A stretch of DNA of 52,605 nt from Comamonas sp. (lineage in GTDB: Bacteria; Pseudomonadota; Gammaproteobacteria; Burkholderiales; Burkholderiaceae_C), in assembly GCF_009360615.1 (NCBI RefSeq), contig NZ_SPEY01000026.1, positions 1 through 52,605 on the forward strand, written 5' to 3'. Each line of letters starts with the position of its first letter. Within the stretch, counting starts at the first letter, position 1. Under the pieces are notes generated by a model. It saw only the letters and a list, made by a program, of their open reading frames with translations, did not search any database and was not told the DNA's origin. The position numbers and the translations under genes are program-made. Below are positions 1-8,414 of this stretch, piece after piece.

Positions 1-699
1 ATGCGTCGCTGGGGTATGTGAAGAACAGCGGCAATGCGGCCTTTGGTGCGAGCGGAGCACAGGCGGGAGGAACGCCAATGCCTGGTGTCAACCAGACAGG
101 CTTCGGCGCAGGCGTGCGGCATACCTTCTGATCCCTGGTTCGGAGGCGGCGAGTGCAGGAAGCCTGGTGACCTGCACTCGCTTTTCAGGCCAAACAAAAA
201 AGGGACAGGGTACGAACGGGCAGAGAGTGGTGGAGATGGCAATGGCCGCCGCTCGCCATCGCGCCAAGGGCTCCGACCCACGATTGAGCCCAAGAGTGTG
301 ATAGGGCTCCCGACGCAACAGGCTCGAGGGGCGCTTCAGTCGCTGCACCAACGCGGAGGAAGCCGGCGTCGAGACGCAAGCGTCCTGTGAGCGGCGGCTG
401 CATTGCGCCCATCGGAGCCGACCGCTTTCCCGGCCGCCGGTGTGAAATCGGCACTGGTTCCATGCATTGGAAAGGCGCGTCGATCCCGCGCTCATGGCTG
501 AGGCGCAGATGATGGCGCAAACACGTCCCTCTGGGCTGCACAGCGGCGTCGATGCCAGACGACAGCAGCTTGCAGGAGACAGCCTGCCTCTCGGGAACGG
601 GTGATCGAGTCGGTGAAATTTTTCCGTCTGCGCTTTGTCATGAAATCGCCATAGTGGATGAGTAACATTTGCTCACAATAGTTTCTTTGGCGATGCTGC
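1..699. other. Stretch without a recognisable gene
   Basis: No convincing coding region is seen here. The open frames on both strands are short, mutually overlapping and show no family motif or ribosome-binding site. An in-frame TGA at 19-21 could be the end of a gene entering from the left, but the six codons before it are too few to judge. The promoter of the downstream Sia-type operon presumably lies near the right end of this stretch; I could not pick it out. Confidence 0.5.
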
Positions 700-1932
700 A
701 TGCCTGAAATCCCCGTGTATCTGAGCGACTTCCGGCCACGCTTTCGCCCACCGAGTGCTGCTGATCTCTGCACTGCGGTCCCGTGCATGACGACTGAAGA
801 CACGAACGAGAAGGTCATGGAGGTTTTCAACCGCTACCGTGATCTCGTCAGCCTTCCGGTCGTGGAGGGCAAGCAGCCCATTGGGCTGATCAACCGGAAC
901 ATCTTCCTCTCGCAGATGAGCAAACAGTTCCGCATGGAACTCTATGGCCGCAAGAGTTGCATTGCATTCATGGACAAAGAGCCGCTGATCGTGGATGCAG
1001 CTTTGGACATCGAGGCCTTGACTTTCAAGACGGTGGAATATGGCGAAAAGGCACTGTCCGACGGTTTCATCATTACCCGGGATGGCGCATATGCCGGAAC
1101 AGGCAACGGGCTGCAACTCATGCGGGTGGTGGCAGATATGCAGGCTTCGCGCAATCGCCAGATCATGCACAGCATCGAATATGCCAGCGTGATTCAGCAG
1201 TCGACACTTCGCAGTTCCATGGATGCGCTTGCACGGGCCTGTCCTGAAGCCCATCTGGTGTGGGAGCCACGTGACATTGTCGGTGGAGATTTCTACCAGT
1301 TCAGCACCGACCCCGGTGGCTGGTTGGCGACCGTGGCCGACTGTACGGGGCACGGCGTGCCAGGTGCTTTCATGACATTGATTGCTTCGGCCAGCCTCAA
1401 CCAGGCAATAGAGCAGAACGGACCCAGAGACCCGGCGAGTCTGCTGGGCCATGTCAACCGCAGCATCAAGCAGATGCTGGGTCAGGTCGACGGTGAGGAT
1501 GCAACACCGGGCTCCGACGATGGGATGGATGCCGCCTGCTTCCGGTTTGAGCCGGCAACGGGGTGTTTGACCTTCGCAGGCGCACGGCTGTCCATGTTCC
1601 TGCTGCGTCCAGATGCCGACGTCGTCGAGATGCTGGAGGGGCAGCGCAAAGGGGTTGGATACGTCGACAGCGAAATCGACTTCGCCTGGCTCAATCAGCA
1701 GGTGAGCCTTCCTCGCGGCACGCTGGTCTTTGTGAGCACCGATGGTTTGATCGACCAGATCGGCGGTCCGCGCGGCATCGCTCTGGGCAAACGCCGGATA
1801 CGTGAATCACTCGTTGAGCATCGAAGCAGGTCACCTTCGGAGGTCAATCGGGCCATGCTCGAATCACTCCGTGTCTGGCAAGGAGAGCACCACCGCCGTG
1901 ACGACCTGACCTTTTTCTGTTTTCGTGCCTAG
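700..1932 (+). CDS. SiaA-like SpoIIE/PP2C protein phosphatase with N-terminal CBS-like region
   Basis: A 410-aa soluble protein. Residues about 20-65 resemble a CBS domain (VSLPVVEGKQPIGLINRN). From about residue 190 there is a SpoIIE/PP2C phosphatase domain with DIVGGDF (192-198), ADCTGHGVPGAF, STDGLIDQ and a terminal RDDLTFF (around 400), so the metal-binding aspartates are present. In the SiaABCD module of Pseudomonas, SiaA dephosphorylates SiaC and thereby switches on the cyclase SiaD. The three genes that follow are SiaB-, SiaC- and SiaD-like, which fixes the role. Unlike the membrane-bound, HAMP-containing SiaA known from Pseudomonas, no membrane segment is visible, so the input is probably cytoplasmic. 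The start at 700 keeps the whole CBS-like region; an ATG at 787 would cut into it. No strong ribosome-binding site is seen. Confidence 0.85.
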   Translation: MPEIPVYLSDFRPRFRPPSAADLCTAVPCMTTEDTNEKVMEVFNRYRDLVSLPVVEGKQPIGLINRNIFLSQMSKQFRMELYGRKSCIAFMDKEPLIVDAALDIEALTFKTVEYGEKALSDGFIITRDGAYAGTGNGLQLMRVVADMQASRNRQIMHSIEYASVIQQSTLRSSMDALARACPEAHLVWEPRDIVGGDFYQFSTDPGGWLATVADCTGHGVPGAFMTLIASASLNQAIEQNGPRDPASLLGHVNRSIKQMLGQVDGEDATPGSDDGMDAACFRFEPATGCLTFAGARLSMFLLRPDADVVEMLEGQRKGVGYVDSEIDFAWLNQQVSLPRGTLVFVSTDGLIDQIGGPRGIALGKRRIRESLVEHRSRSPSEVNRAMLESLRVWQGEHHRRDDLTFFCFRA

Positions 1933-1947
1933 CCTCAAGGCCCCTTT

Positions 1948-2514
1948 ATGCCTTCCCCCATGATTGCCGAGAAGTACGGCTCCTTTTTCAATCTGGCGCG
2001 CCAGCACCAAGTCATCTTCTACTACGTCGGGTATTTCTCGCAGCACATCGTTGCGGCCATGGCCGATGCGGTGAAGCTGCAGCTTGAAGTGGCCGGTGTC
2101 GCTGCTCCGACCCGACGCAAGTTGTTCTCCTCGTTCGTGGAGATGGCGCAGAACATCATTCACTACTCGGCGGATTCGTTGACCCCCTCCACGCTGAACA
2201 ACGGCGAGCTCCGCCATGGCTCGGTCTGCATCCGCCGAGAAGAGGACGGCAGCTTTCTGCTGCTGTGTGCCAATCCCATCGAGCCTCTCATGGCCAGGGC
2301 GCTTCGGCTGAAACTGAATGCACTGCGGAGCATGACGCTCGAAGAGATCAAGCAAGCCTATCGACAGACACTTCGCGAGGAGACGCCAGAGGGAAGCAAG
2401 GGCGCAGGCATGGGTTTTTTGACCGTTGCCCGGGATGCCAGGGAGCCGTTGGAGTTCGATTTCGACGCCGAGTCTGGTGACTCGCCTGTTTTCTACCTGA
2501 AGGCGGCCATATAG
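1948..2514 (+). CDS. siaB: SiaB-family protein kinase
   Basis: A 188-aa protein matching the SiaB family (GHKL-type protein kinase, DUF6272). The helix with FVEMAQNIIHYS (around residues 64-75) is the N-box-like segment and GAGMGFLTVARDA (around 152-164) the glycine-rich ATP-lid segment. The family phosphorylates SiaC and so opposes the phosphatase encoded 15 bp upstream. Length and gene order (phosphatase, kinase, switch protein, cyclase) fit the family. There is no signal peptide or membrane segment, so it acts in the cytoplasm. The assignment rests on recalled family features and the neighbours. Confidence 0.85.
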   Translation: MPSPMIAEKYGSFFNLARQHQVIFYYVGYFSQHIVAAMADAVKLQLEVAGVAAPTRRKLFSSFVEMAQNIIHYSADSLTPSTLNNGELRHGSVCIRREEDGSFLLLCANPIEPLMARALRLKLNALRSMTLEEIKQAYRQTLREETPEGSKGAGMGFLTVARDAREPLEFDFDAESGDSPVFYLKAAI

Positions 2515-2548
2515 GCACAGCGAGACCGTCAACGAACAGAGAAAACTG

Positions 2549-2938
2549 ATGGAAAACCTCTACATCGCCCCCACACCCAGCTCTCCCGAGGTGGATTTCA
2601 TGTTCGATGCGCATACCCTGAGCATGCGTGGCGAGTCCTATCCGGAAAATGCCGCCGCTTTCTACAGCGACATCATTTCTCGGCTCAAGGGCTACCTGTC
2701 CGTCCAGACAGGGACGAAGATCGAGGTGAATATTGCGCTCGCATATTTCAACAGCTCCAGCACCAAGATGCTCTTCAACTTGATAGAGGCGTTGAACAAC
2801 TGTGCGGAGGCTGGCAATCACGTGGTGCTCAACTGGTATCACGATGAAGAAGATGACACGATTCTGGAGTTCGGGCTGGAGCTGCGTGAGGACTTTCCCG
2901 CTCTCGAGTTCGTTGCCCAACCGGTCGGAGCCGCGTGA
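2549..2938 (+). CDS. siaC: SiaC-family regulatory phosphoprotein (DUF1987)
   Basis: A 129-aa protein typical in length and sequence of the DUF1987/SiaC family. It begins with ENLYIAPTPSSPEVDF and carries YFNSSSTKMLFNLIEAL at about 66-82. The Ser/Thr cluster NSSSTK (68-73) is where the phosphorylated residue of SiaC is expected. In the known system unphosphorylated SiaC binds and activates the diguanylate cyclase SiaD, while the SiaB kinase and SiaA phosphatase set its phosphorylation state. Its TGA (2936-2938) abuts the ATG of the cyclase gene at 2939, so the switch protein and its target are probably translationally coupled. Confidence 0.88.
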   Translation: MENLYIAPTPSSPEVDFMFDAHTLSMRGESYPENAAAFYSDIISRLKGYLSVQTGTKIEVNIALAYFNSSSTKMLFNLIEALNNCAEAGNHVVLNWYHDEEDDTILEFGLELREDFPALEFVAQPVGAA

Positions 2939-3700
2939 ATGGCAAACCCTGGCACTTCAGCGCCGCCAGACCTGTTTGAAGCAGAGACTCAGGCGCTGTT
3001 GACTGCACGGGCGGCGCATGCCGTCTGCGCCTGCCTTGCACCGTCCCAATGCAGACAGGCCTTGGGTGAACTGCTGCGTGCATACGAACGACTGCTGCGG
3101 GAAACGCGTCGGCTGGTGCGCCGCAGCGACCGCGCGGAGCTGGAGATGAATCAGCTGAATTCCCGGCTGCAGGATCTGGCGGCGGAGCTTGAGCATCGTG
3201 CGACCCACGACACACTGACGGGGGTGCTGAACAGAGCGGCCGTCATCGAGCTGGTGAACCGCCACTTCGGGCATGACGATCTTTCGCTGATCGTGCTGGA
3301 TATCGATCACTTCAAGAGAATCAACGACAGTTTTGGCCATCCCATGGGGGACCGGGTCATCCTCGGCGTTGTTGCCTGTCTTCAGGCTGTGGTGCCGGCG
3401 TCAGCGCACATCGGCCGGGTCGGCGGTGAAGAGTTCACGGTTGTGTTGCCACGCCAGAGCGCAGACGTGTGCGAGAAACTGGCAGAGGATCTCAGGCGCG
3501 CGATTGAAAGCTGCGATTTCGAGCTTCCCGATGGAAGCGGTGTCACTGCCAGCTTTGGCGTGAGCTGGGCGCCACCGGGTGGCGATTTCGACAGCGCGTA
3601 TGGCCTGGCGGACGAAGCGCTCTATGTTGCAAAGCGAGGTGGACGCAACCAGGTCTGTCTCTCGCCGTGTTTCTTGCGGTCTCTCGAACATGAGGCCTGA
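2939..3700 (+). CDS. siaD: SiaD-like diguanylate cyclase
   Basis: A 253-aa cytoplasmic protein. The N-terminal third is helical and probably coiled-coil (ETRRLVRRSDRAELEMN and onward). From about residue 85 there is a GGDEF domain with HDTLTGVLNRAA, LDIDHFKRINDSFGH and an intact GGEEF active site at 162-166, so it should make c-di-GMP from two GTP. No RxxD inhibitory site is seen just before GGEEF, which suggests weak product inhibition. The gene abuts siaC and overlaps the next gene by 11 bp. In Pseudomonas SiaD drives aggregation and biofilm formation once SiaC is dephosphorylated; the same here is an inference from gene order. Confidence 0.88.
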   Translation: MANPGTSAPPDLFEAETQALLTARAAHAVCACLAPSQCRQALGELLRAYERLLRETRRLVRRSDRAELEMNQLNSRLQDLAAELEHRATHDTLTGVLNRAAVIELVNRHFGHDDLSLIVLDIDHFKRINDSFGHPMGDRVILGVVACLQAVVPASAHIGRVGGEEFTVVLPRQSADVCEKLAEDLRRAIESCDFELPDGSGVTASFGVSWAPPGGDFDSAYGLADEALYVAKRGGRNQVCLSPCFLRSLEHEA

Positions 3701-6086
3701 GCGCGTTCCAGGGATCGATCACGCACGCCGGGCCCGCGCCGAGGCAACGCTGGGCGTGTTTCCGGCCTCCGGGCCCCGCTGGCGCATCCTCGTCGTGAGC
3801 GCAGATCCCGAGGTCCACAGGGCTAGCCATGTCTCACTGGATGCGCCAATGCTGTTTGAGCGCCCGCTGCTGTTCCTGCATGCGTTCAGTGGCGACGAGG
3901 CAAGACAGCTGCTCCTGCAAGAAAGCGACCTGGCCGTGGTCATACTCGATCTTGCGATGGAGCGGGCGGGATCAAGGCTCGATCTGGTGCATTTCACGCG
4001 CCACACGGCAGGCTTGCGCAACAGCCGCATCATTCTTCTTTCCGGCCGACAGGGACAGGAGCCCGCGCTTGATGCACTGATTGAACATGACATCAGTGAC
4101 TGCAGAACCCGAGAGGAGTTGAGCAGGGAGCGTCTGCACGTTAGCGTCGCCACGGCGGTTCGTGCCTACAAACAGCTCTGCGTGTCGGATACAAGCCGGG
4201 TGGGTCTGGAGCGTGTTCTGCGATCCAGTGCATCCTTGCTGGAGCTCAAGGACCACCACGAATTTGCCTCCGGCGTGCTGACGCAGCTGGCGGCTTTGCT
4301 GAAAGTGGAGAAGGTCGGTGTGGTGTGTGCCCAGGAGGCGGCCAATCCAGACGGTTGCTACTTCGTGCAGGCGGCCACGGGCCGGTTCTCCGAGCTGATC
4401 GGACGTTCTCTGGAGCGGTTGCCGCAGACTGCTGAACTGGGCCTGCTGCGGAAGGCGGCTGAAAGCCGCTCCAGCGTCTACGGCGCGAAGAGCGGGCTGG
4501 CGCTGCATATCGGCCATGAAGATGGGCAGAAGTTCGTGGCGTTTATCGATGTGCCCAGGCATCATGCGGTTCTGCATCCGCCCCTGCTGGATGTCTTCTG
4601 CGCCAACCTGAGCACCTTGCTGCACGACCGCGGGCTGCTGGGGCGCCTGAACGAGAGTGCCCAGCATGATCCTCTGGTGAATCTTCCCAATCGCGCCCAT
4701 TTCGTCGGGGCCGTCGATGAGTGCGCAAGACAGGGTCTGCACGACCGCATCCTGGCGCTGATCGACATTGACGATTTCAGTGCCACGAACGACCTGATGG
4801 GGCATTTGTTCGGGGACCGCCTTCTGGAGCGTGTCGCCCGCTGTCTTGAAGATGCGCTGCCGGGCAATGTGCTGTTGGCTCGTCTGGGGGCTGACACTTT
4901 CGGGGTGCTGGGTGCCACTGGGCAGGTGCAGCCAAGGCGTCTGCTGGAGTGCGTGCGCGGGCCACTGCGTATCGATGGAGTCCCTTACAAGGTCTCGCTC
5001 ACCTGCGGCTACGTGCTGTTGCCCCAGGTGTTTCGGACCGGGGCGGATCTGGTCAAGGATGCCACGATTGCACTCAGGCGCGCAAAGCGGGACCGTCGCG
5101 GCCACGAGTTGCAGTACTCCGATCAGATGGGAGCGGAGGCGCGATCCAGGGCATTGCTGCTGTCCGAGCTGAGGGTGGCGATCGAGAACCGGGAACTGTT
5201 TCTGGTCTATCAGCCCCAGCTTGATCTGGCGACGCGTAGCGTCGTCGGAATCGAGGCGCTTCTTCGATGGCGCACGAAGGACGGTCGATTCGTGCCTCCC
5301 GACCAGTTCATTCCCGTTGCCGAGCACTCTGGCCTCATTGTTGCCCTTGGCCGGTGGGTGCTCATGGCTGCATGTGCGACCATGCGTGAATTGATGGATT
5401 CGGGGGACGCACCTCGGCGGATGGCCGTCAATGTCTCGACGGTACAGCTTCAGGATCCAGGATTCCTGGAGATCGTCTGCACTGCTCTCGCCAGCAACGG
5501 ATTGCGAGGAGAGCACCTCGAACTGGAGATCACCGAATCCGTGGCGGCGCTTCCCACGGAGCTTCTGATCTCCGCGCTGTCGGCGTTGAGGGCGGAGGGC
5601 GTCTCGATCGCCATCGATGATTTCGGCACCGGATACTCTTCGCTGAGCTACCTGGAACAGCTTCCTCTGGACCGGATCAAGATTGATCGATCCTTTGTCT
5701 GCCAGCTGGGCGAGGCGGATGGCGCGCGGATCGCCGAAATGGTCGTCCAGCTGGGGCGCAAGCTCGGGCTGGGCGTGCTCGCCGAAGGCATCGAGGATGC
5801 CGATGTGTGTCGCGCATTGCTCGCGATGGATTGTCGAGAAGGGCAGGGTTATCACATCGCAAGACCCATGGACAAGAAGGTCCTTCTGGCATGGCTTCGG
5901 GCGCATTGCCGCAACCCGGACGCAGAAAGTCGTCAGCCGCCGGCGTTGCCATCGGTTCATGTCTCGTTTGATTCACGGGGAGGGGCCGTGTTCGGGGCAG
6001 AAGAACCTGCATCGCCCATCCTCCCTGCCGCAAGCAGTTCCTCACGACATGCCGCGCCGGGAAGGGGGCGGCATACCTGCGCGTGA
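3690..6086 (+). CDS. Receiver-DUF3369-GGDEF-EAL protein, probable c-di-GMP phosphodiesterase
   Basis: A 798-aa protein. Domains in order: a receiver-like region (about 30-150, candidate phosphoacceptor Asp in VVILDLAMER); a DUF3369-like segment (about 165-310, HHEFASGVLTQLAALL); a GGDEF domain whose active-site motif is degenerate (GADTF at 400-404, preceded by RL); and an EAL domain with the EAL glutamate at 522, LELEITES and DDFGTGYS at 643-650. The EAL metal ligands look intact, so hydrolysis of c-di-GMP is likely and synthesis unlikely. The ATG at 3690 overlaps the end of siaD; the frame is open further left (to 3579), but that would lie wholly inside siaD. As fifth gene of the Sia operon it probably counterbalances SiaD. 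Confidence 0.85.
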   Translation: MRPERVPGIDHARRARAEATLGVFPASGPRWRILVVSADPEVHRASHVSLDAPMLFERPLLFLHAFSGDEARQLLLQESDLAVVILDLAMERAGSRLDLVHFTRHTAGLRNSRIILLSGRQGQEPALDALIEHDISDCRTREELSRERLHVSVATAVRAYKQLCVSDTSRVGLERVLRSSASLLELKDHHEFASGVLTQLAALLKVEKVGVVCAQEAANPDGCYFVQAATGRFSELIGRSLERLPQTAELGLLRKAAESRSSVYGAKSGLALHIGHEDGQKFVAFIDVPRHHAVLHPPLLDVFCANLSTLLHDRGLLGRLNESAQHDPLVNLPNRAHFVGAVDECARQGLHDRILALIDIDDFSATNDLMGHLFGDRLLERVARCLEDALPGNVLLARLGADTFGVLGATGQVQPRRLLECVRGPLRIDGVPYKVSLTCGYVLLPQVFRTGADLVKDATIALRRAKRDRRGHELQYSDQMGAEARSRALLLSELRVAIENRELFLVYQPQLDLATRSVVGIEALLRWRTKDGRFVPPDQFIPVAEHSGLIVALGRWVLMAACATMRELMDSGDAPRRMAVNVSTVQLQDPGFLEIVCTALASNGLRGEHLELEITESVAALPTELLISALSALRAEGVSIAIDDFGTGYSSLSYLEQLPLDRIKIDRSFVCQLGEADGARIAEMVVQLGRKLGLGVLAEGIEDADVCRALLAMDCREGQGYHIARPMDKKVLLAWLRAHCRNPDAESRQPPALPSVHVSFDSRGGAVFGAEEPASPILPAASSSSRHAAPGRGRHTCA

Positions 6087-6544
6087 GCCGGCGTTTGCCT
6101 CCTGCGTGCATGTTCACGGAGCCCGATGGCGCACACGCATTCCGCGCCATGCTTTTTGTGCCCGTCGGGGTGCTTGTCGCCGGCACGACGGGTGTTGACG
6201 CCGTGCCGCGAAGAGGCCGATGTGAGGTTCGCGTCTCCACCGGGCGGGTTTTTCTTCGGCAGGCAAATTTTCCGGGCATTCTGGATCGGCACCTGGTTGC
6301 TGGTGCTCCAGGTCTCAAGGCTTCCCCGGCAGGCACGGCCAAGCAGGACCACCGGCGCTGTCTCGTCAAAACGAGGCAATCAGCAAAATTCGCAGCGACC
6401 GAGTGAGCATTTACGCCCCCATCTGTCCTGGGGATGCACGCTGGCCGGCGAACCACCGGCTCTGGGGCCATTCCGGGCGCCTGCCCCCATGATCCCGCCC
6501 GCAACGCACGGCAGTCCGTACACGCCAGGCAGCGAAGCCCGGGA
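6087..6544. other. Intergenic stretch without a recognisable gene
   Basis: No frame here has a family motif, a good ribosome-binding site or a plausible length. A GC-rich inverted repeat (CGGCACG ... CGTGCCG) is present around 6180-6210 but lacks a T-run, so I do not call a terminator. Confidence 0.5.
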
Positions 6545-6688
6545 CTATTCCAGCGGGGTGCTGGCGACGTTCTTCATCTTGCCCAGGAAGAGGCGGGTGA
6601 AGAATGCGGCCATGACAATGATCAGCACAATCACGGCCAGACTCATCAGTCCGTAGTCAGTGGAAAAGAGATCGATCATCAGCTTCAT
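6545..6688 (-). CDS. DUF3149-family small membrane protein
   Basis: A 47-aa protein with one central hydrophobic helix (about residues 12-34, SLAVIVLIIVMAAFF) followed by a basic GKMKN tail, as in the DUF3149 family of very small inner-membrane proteins of betaproteobacteria. The frame is open upstream to 6733, but the ATG at 6688 has a strong ribosome-binding site (GGGAGGAACC just before ATG) and matches the family start MKLMIDLF. Its function is unknown. It stands alone, about 210 bp downstream of the M20 hydrolase gene on the same strand. Confidence 0.8.
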   Translation of the reverse strand: MKLMIDLFSTDYGLMSLAVIVLIIVMAAFFTRLFLGKMKNVASTPLE

Positions 6689-6899
6689 GGTTCCTCCCTG
6701 TTGAGTCGCCGCAGTACTGCGGGCATGTCTCACTATGGCTGCGCAGGCCGCCAGCGGGCTTGTGCTGCATCAAGCTTTGGCCGGCCTCTCTTTGAGGCAA
6801 GGCAAGCAGATGCGAGCGGCTGATGACCGGTGCGCGCAGGGCCCTGGGCGGGCAGGGCCGAGATGCTGCCCGCGCTAGGGGCAGGCGCGCGAAGCTGTG

Positions 6900-8327
6900 C
6901 TATTTGCGCAGAAACGGCAATGTGACCTCTGAGGGTATGGGGCAGACGTAGGGCTTGCCTTCGCGGCGCTGCAGCAGCTCCTTCTTGGCGCGATCCAGAA
7001 GCTCGGGTTGGGCCAACAGCTCCACGGCGGTCGCCGTCAGAATTTTTGCGGCATGCACCATGCCGGTGTGCGCCAGGCCGGACTGGCCTTGCGACACCAT
7101 CTGCCAGGAGTGCAGAGGCGTTCCAAAGGCGTAGCAGGCCACCCAGGCCTGAACCGTGGGCGTGACCCAGCTCACGTCGGCAACGTCGGTGGAGCCGAAC
7201 ATGATGTCGCTGGCTTCGGGATCGTAGGGCATCAGGCCTTCAAAAATGGTCGGCACCTTGCCGCGCAGCACGCTGGCGAGCGGACGGCTGACGGCATCGA
7301 TGTCGTTTCTGTCCAGCGTGGCCTGGAACTGGCCGGCAACGGCATGCGCGCGTGCATCGGCCTGCAACCGGCCCAGTGCCTGCATCTGCGCATACATCAC
7401 GCGGTTCAACGTGCTGTTCTGCAGCAGGTTGGAACAGGCCTTGTCGAAGACGATTTCGAGCTTGCAGTCCGTCATCAGGGCGGCACCGCGAGCCACGTTC
7501 TGCACGCGTGCGTAGAGATCGGCCGCTTCGTGGTTGCGAGCGGCTCGCATCAGGTAAAGCACTTCGGCGCGTGCCTGCACCACGTTGGGAGACAGACCGC
7601 CGCTATCGGTGACGGCGTAGTGCACGCGGGCGTCAGAGGGCATGTGCTCGCGCAGATAGTTCACCCCCACGTTCATCAGCTCCACGGCGTCCAAGGCACT
7701 GCGGCCCAGGTGGGGCGAGTGTGCGGCGTGAGAGGCCTTGCCGTGGAAGACAAACCTGGCCTGGATGTTGGCCAGCGTGCTCTGGCTGAACAGACCGGTG
7801 TAGCTGGCCGGGTGCCATGTCAGTGCGGCGTCCACGTCGTCAAACACGCCAGCGCGTGCCATGAAGGTCTTGCCGGAGCCTCCTTCCTCGGCCGGGCAGC
7901 CGTAATAGCGCACGCGCCCGCTCAGGCCGGAGCGTCTCAGATGGTGTTGCAACGCGATGGCGGCAAAGTGCGCCGAAGTGCCCAGCAGATGATGGCCGCA
8001 GCCGTGTCCGGCCAGACCGGGGCTATCGGTGGACGGGGTGCACACCAGGGCGCCGCTTTGCTGGTTCAGCCCCGACAGGGCGTCGTACTCGCCCAGCAGG
8101 GCGATGACAGGGCCAGCATCGCCCCATTCGGCCATGAAGGCGGTGGGGATGCCTGCCACATCACGCGTGATGCGAAAGCCATTCTGCTCCAGAGCGTCGA
8201 TATGCAGTCGGGCCGAAGCATTCTCGGCGTAGCGAAGCTCGGCCAGCGACCAGATCCGGTCGGCGAGCGCCGTCATGCGTGGTGTCTCGCGTTGAAAGAA
8301 ATCCTCCAGGGCGCTAATCGCTAGCAT
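6900..8327 (-). CDS. AbgB-like M20 family amidohydrolase
   Basis: A 475-aa protein of the M20 aminoacylase/AbgB group, which hydrolyses amide-linked conjugates such as p-aminobenzoyl-glutamate or N-acyl amino acids. Visible metal-site motifs are GHGCGHH (107-113) and CPAEEGG (144-150, with the catalytic Glu pair); HGKASHAAHSPHLGR belongs to the lid/dimer domain. No signal peptide, so it is cytoplasmic. The ATG at 8327 is preceded by AAGGA and gives the usual family start; an upstream in-frame start at 8387 adds a non-conserved tail. It lies 87 bp downstream of a Bug-type binding-protein gene on the same strand, suggesting that the imported ligand is the substrate. The substrate cannot be read from the sequence. 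Confidence 0.85.
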   Translation of the reverse strand: MLAISALEDFFQRETPRMTALADRIWSLAELRYAENASARLHIDALEQNGFRITRDVAGIPTAFMAEWGDAGPVIALLGEYDALSGLNQQSGALVCTPSTDSPGLAGHGCGHHLLGTSAHFAAIALQHHLRRSGLSGRVRYYGCPAEEGGSGKTFMARAGVFDDVDAALTWHPASYTGLFSQSTLANIQARFVFHGKASHAAHSPHLGRSALDAVELMNVGVNYLREHMPSDARVHYAVTDSGGLSPNVVQARAEVLYLMRAARNHEAADLYARVQNVARGAALMTDCKLEIVFDKACSNLLQNSTLNRVMYAQMQALGRLQADARAHAVAGQFQATLDRNDIDAVSRPLASVLRGKVPTIFEGLMPYDPEASDIMFGSTDVADVSWVTPTVQAWVACYAFGTPLHSWQMVSQGQSGLAHTGMVHAAKILTATAVELLAQPELLDRAKKELLQRREGKPYVCPIPSEVTLPFLRK

Positions 8328-8414
8328 GGAAAGGGTCCTTGAACTGGGGTGAAGAAGACGGTGAGTGACAGGCAGCCAAGCACGCAAGGCGTGCGCCGGC
8401 CGCTGGGCGGGCCT

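Noticed and set aside
3972..5960. Open frame of 662 codons on the minus strand
   Set aside because: It is antisense to the receiver-DUF3369-GGDEF-EAL gene, which has clear motifs. Long antisense frames are expected in GC-rich genes.
6840..6859. GC-rich hairpin GGCCCTG/CAGGGCC after the M20 gene
   Set aside because: The stem is perfect, but there is no T-run on either side, so a terminator call is not supported.
7008..8324. Open frame of 438 codons on the plus strand
   Set aside because: Antisense to the M20 hydrolase, which has intact metal-site motifs.
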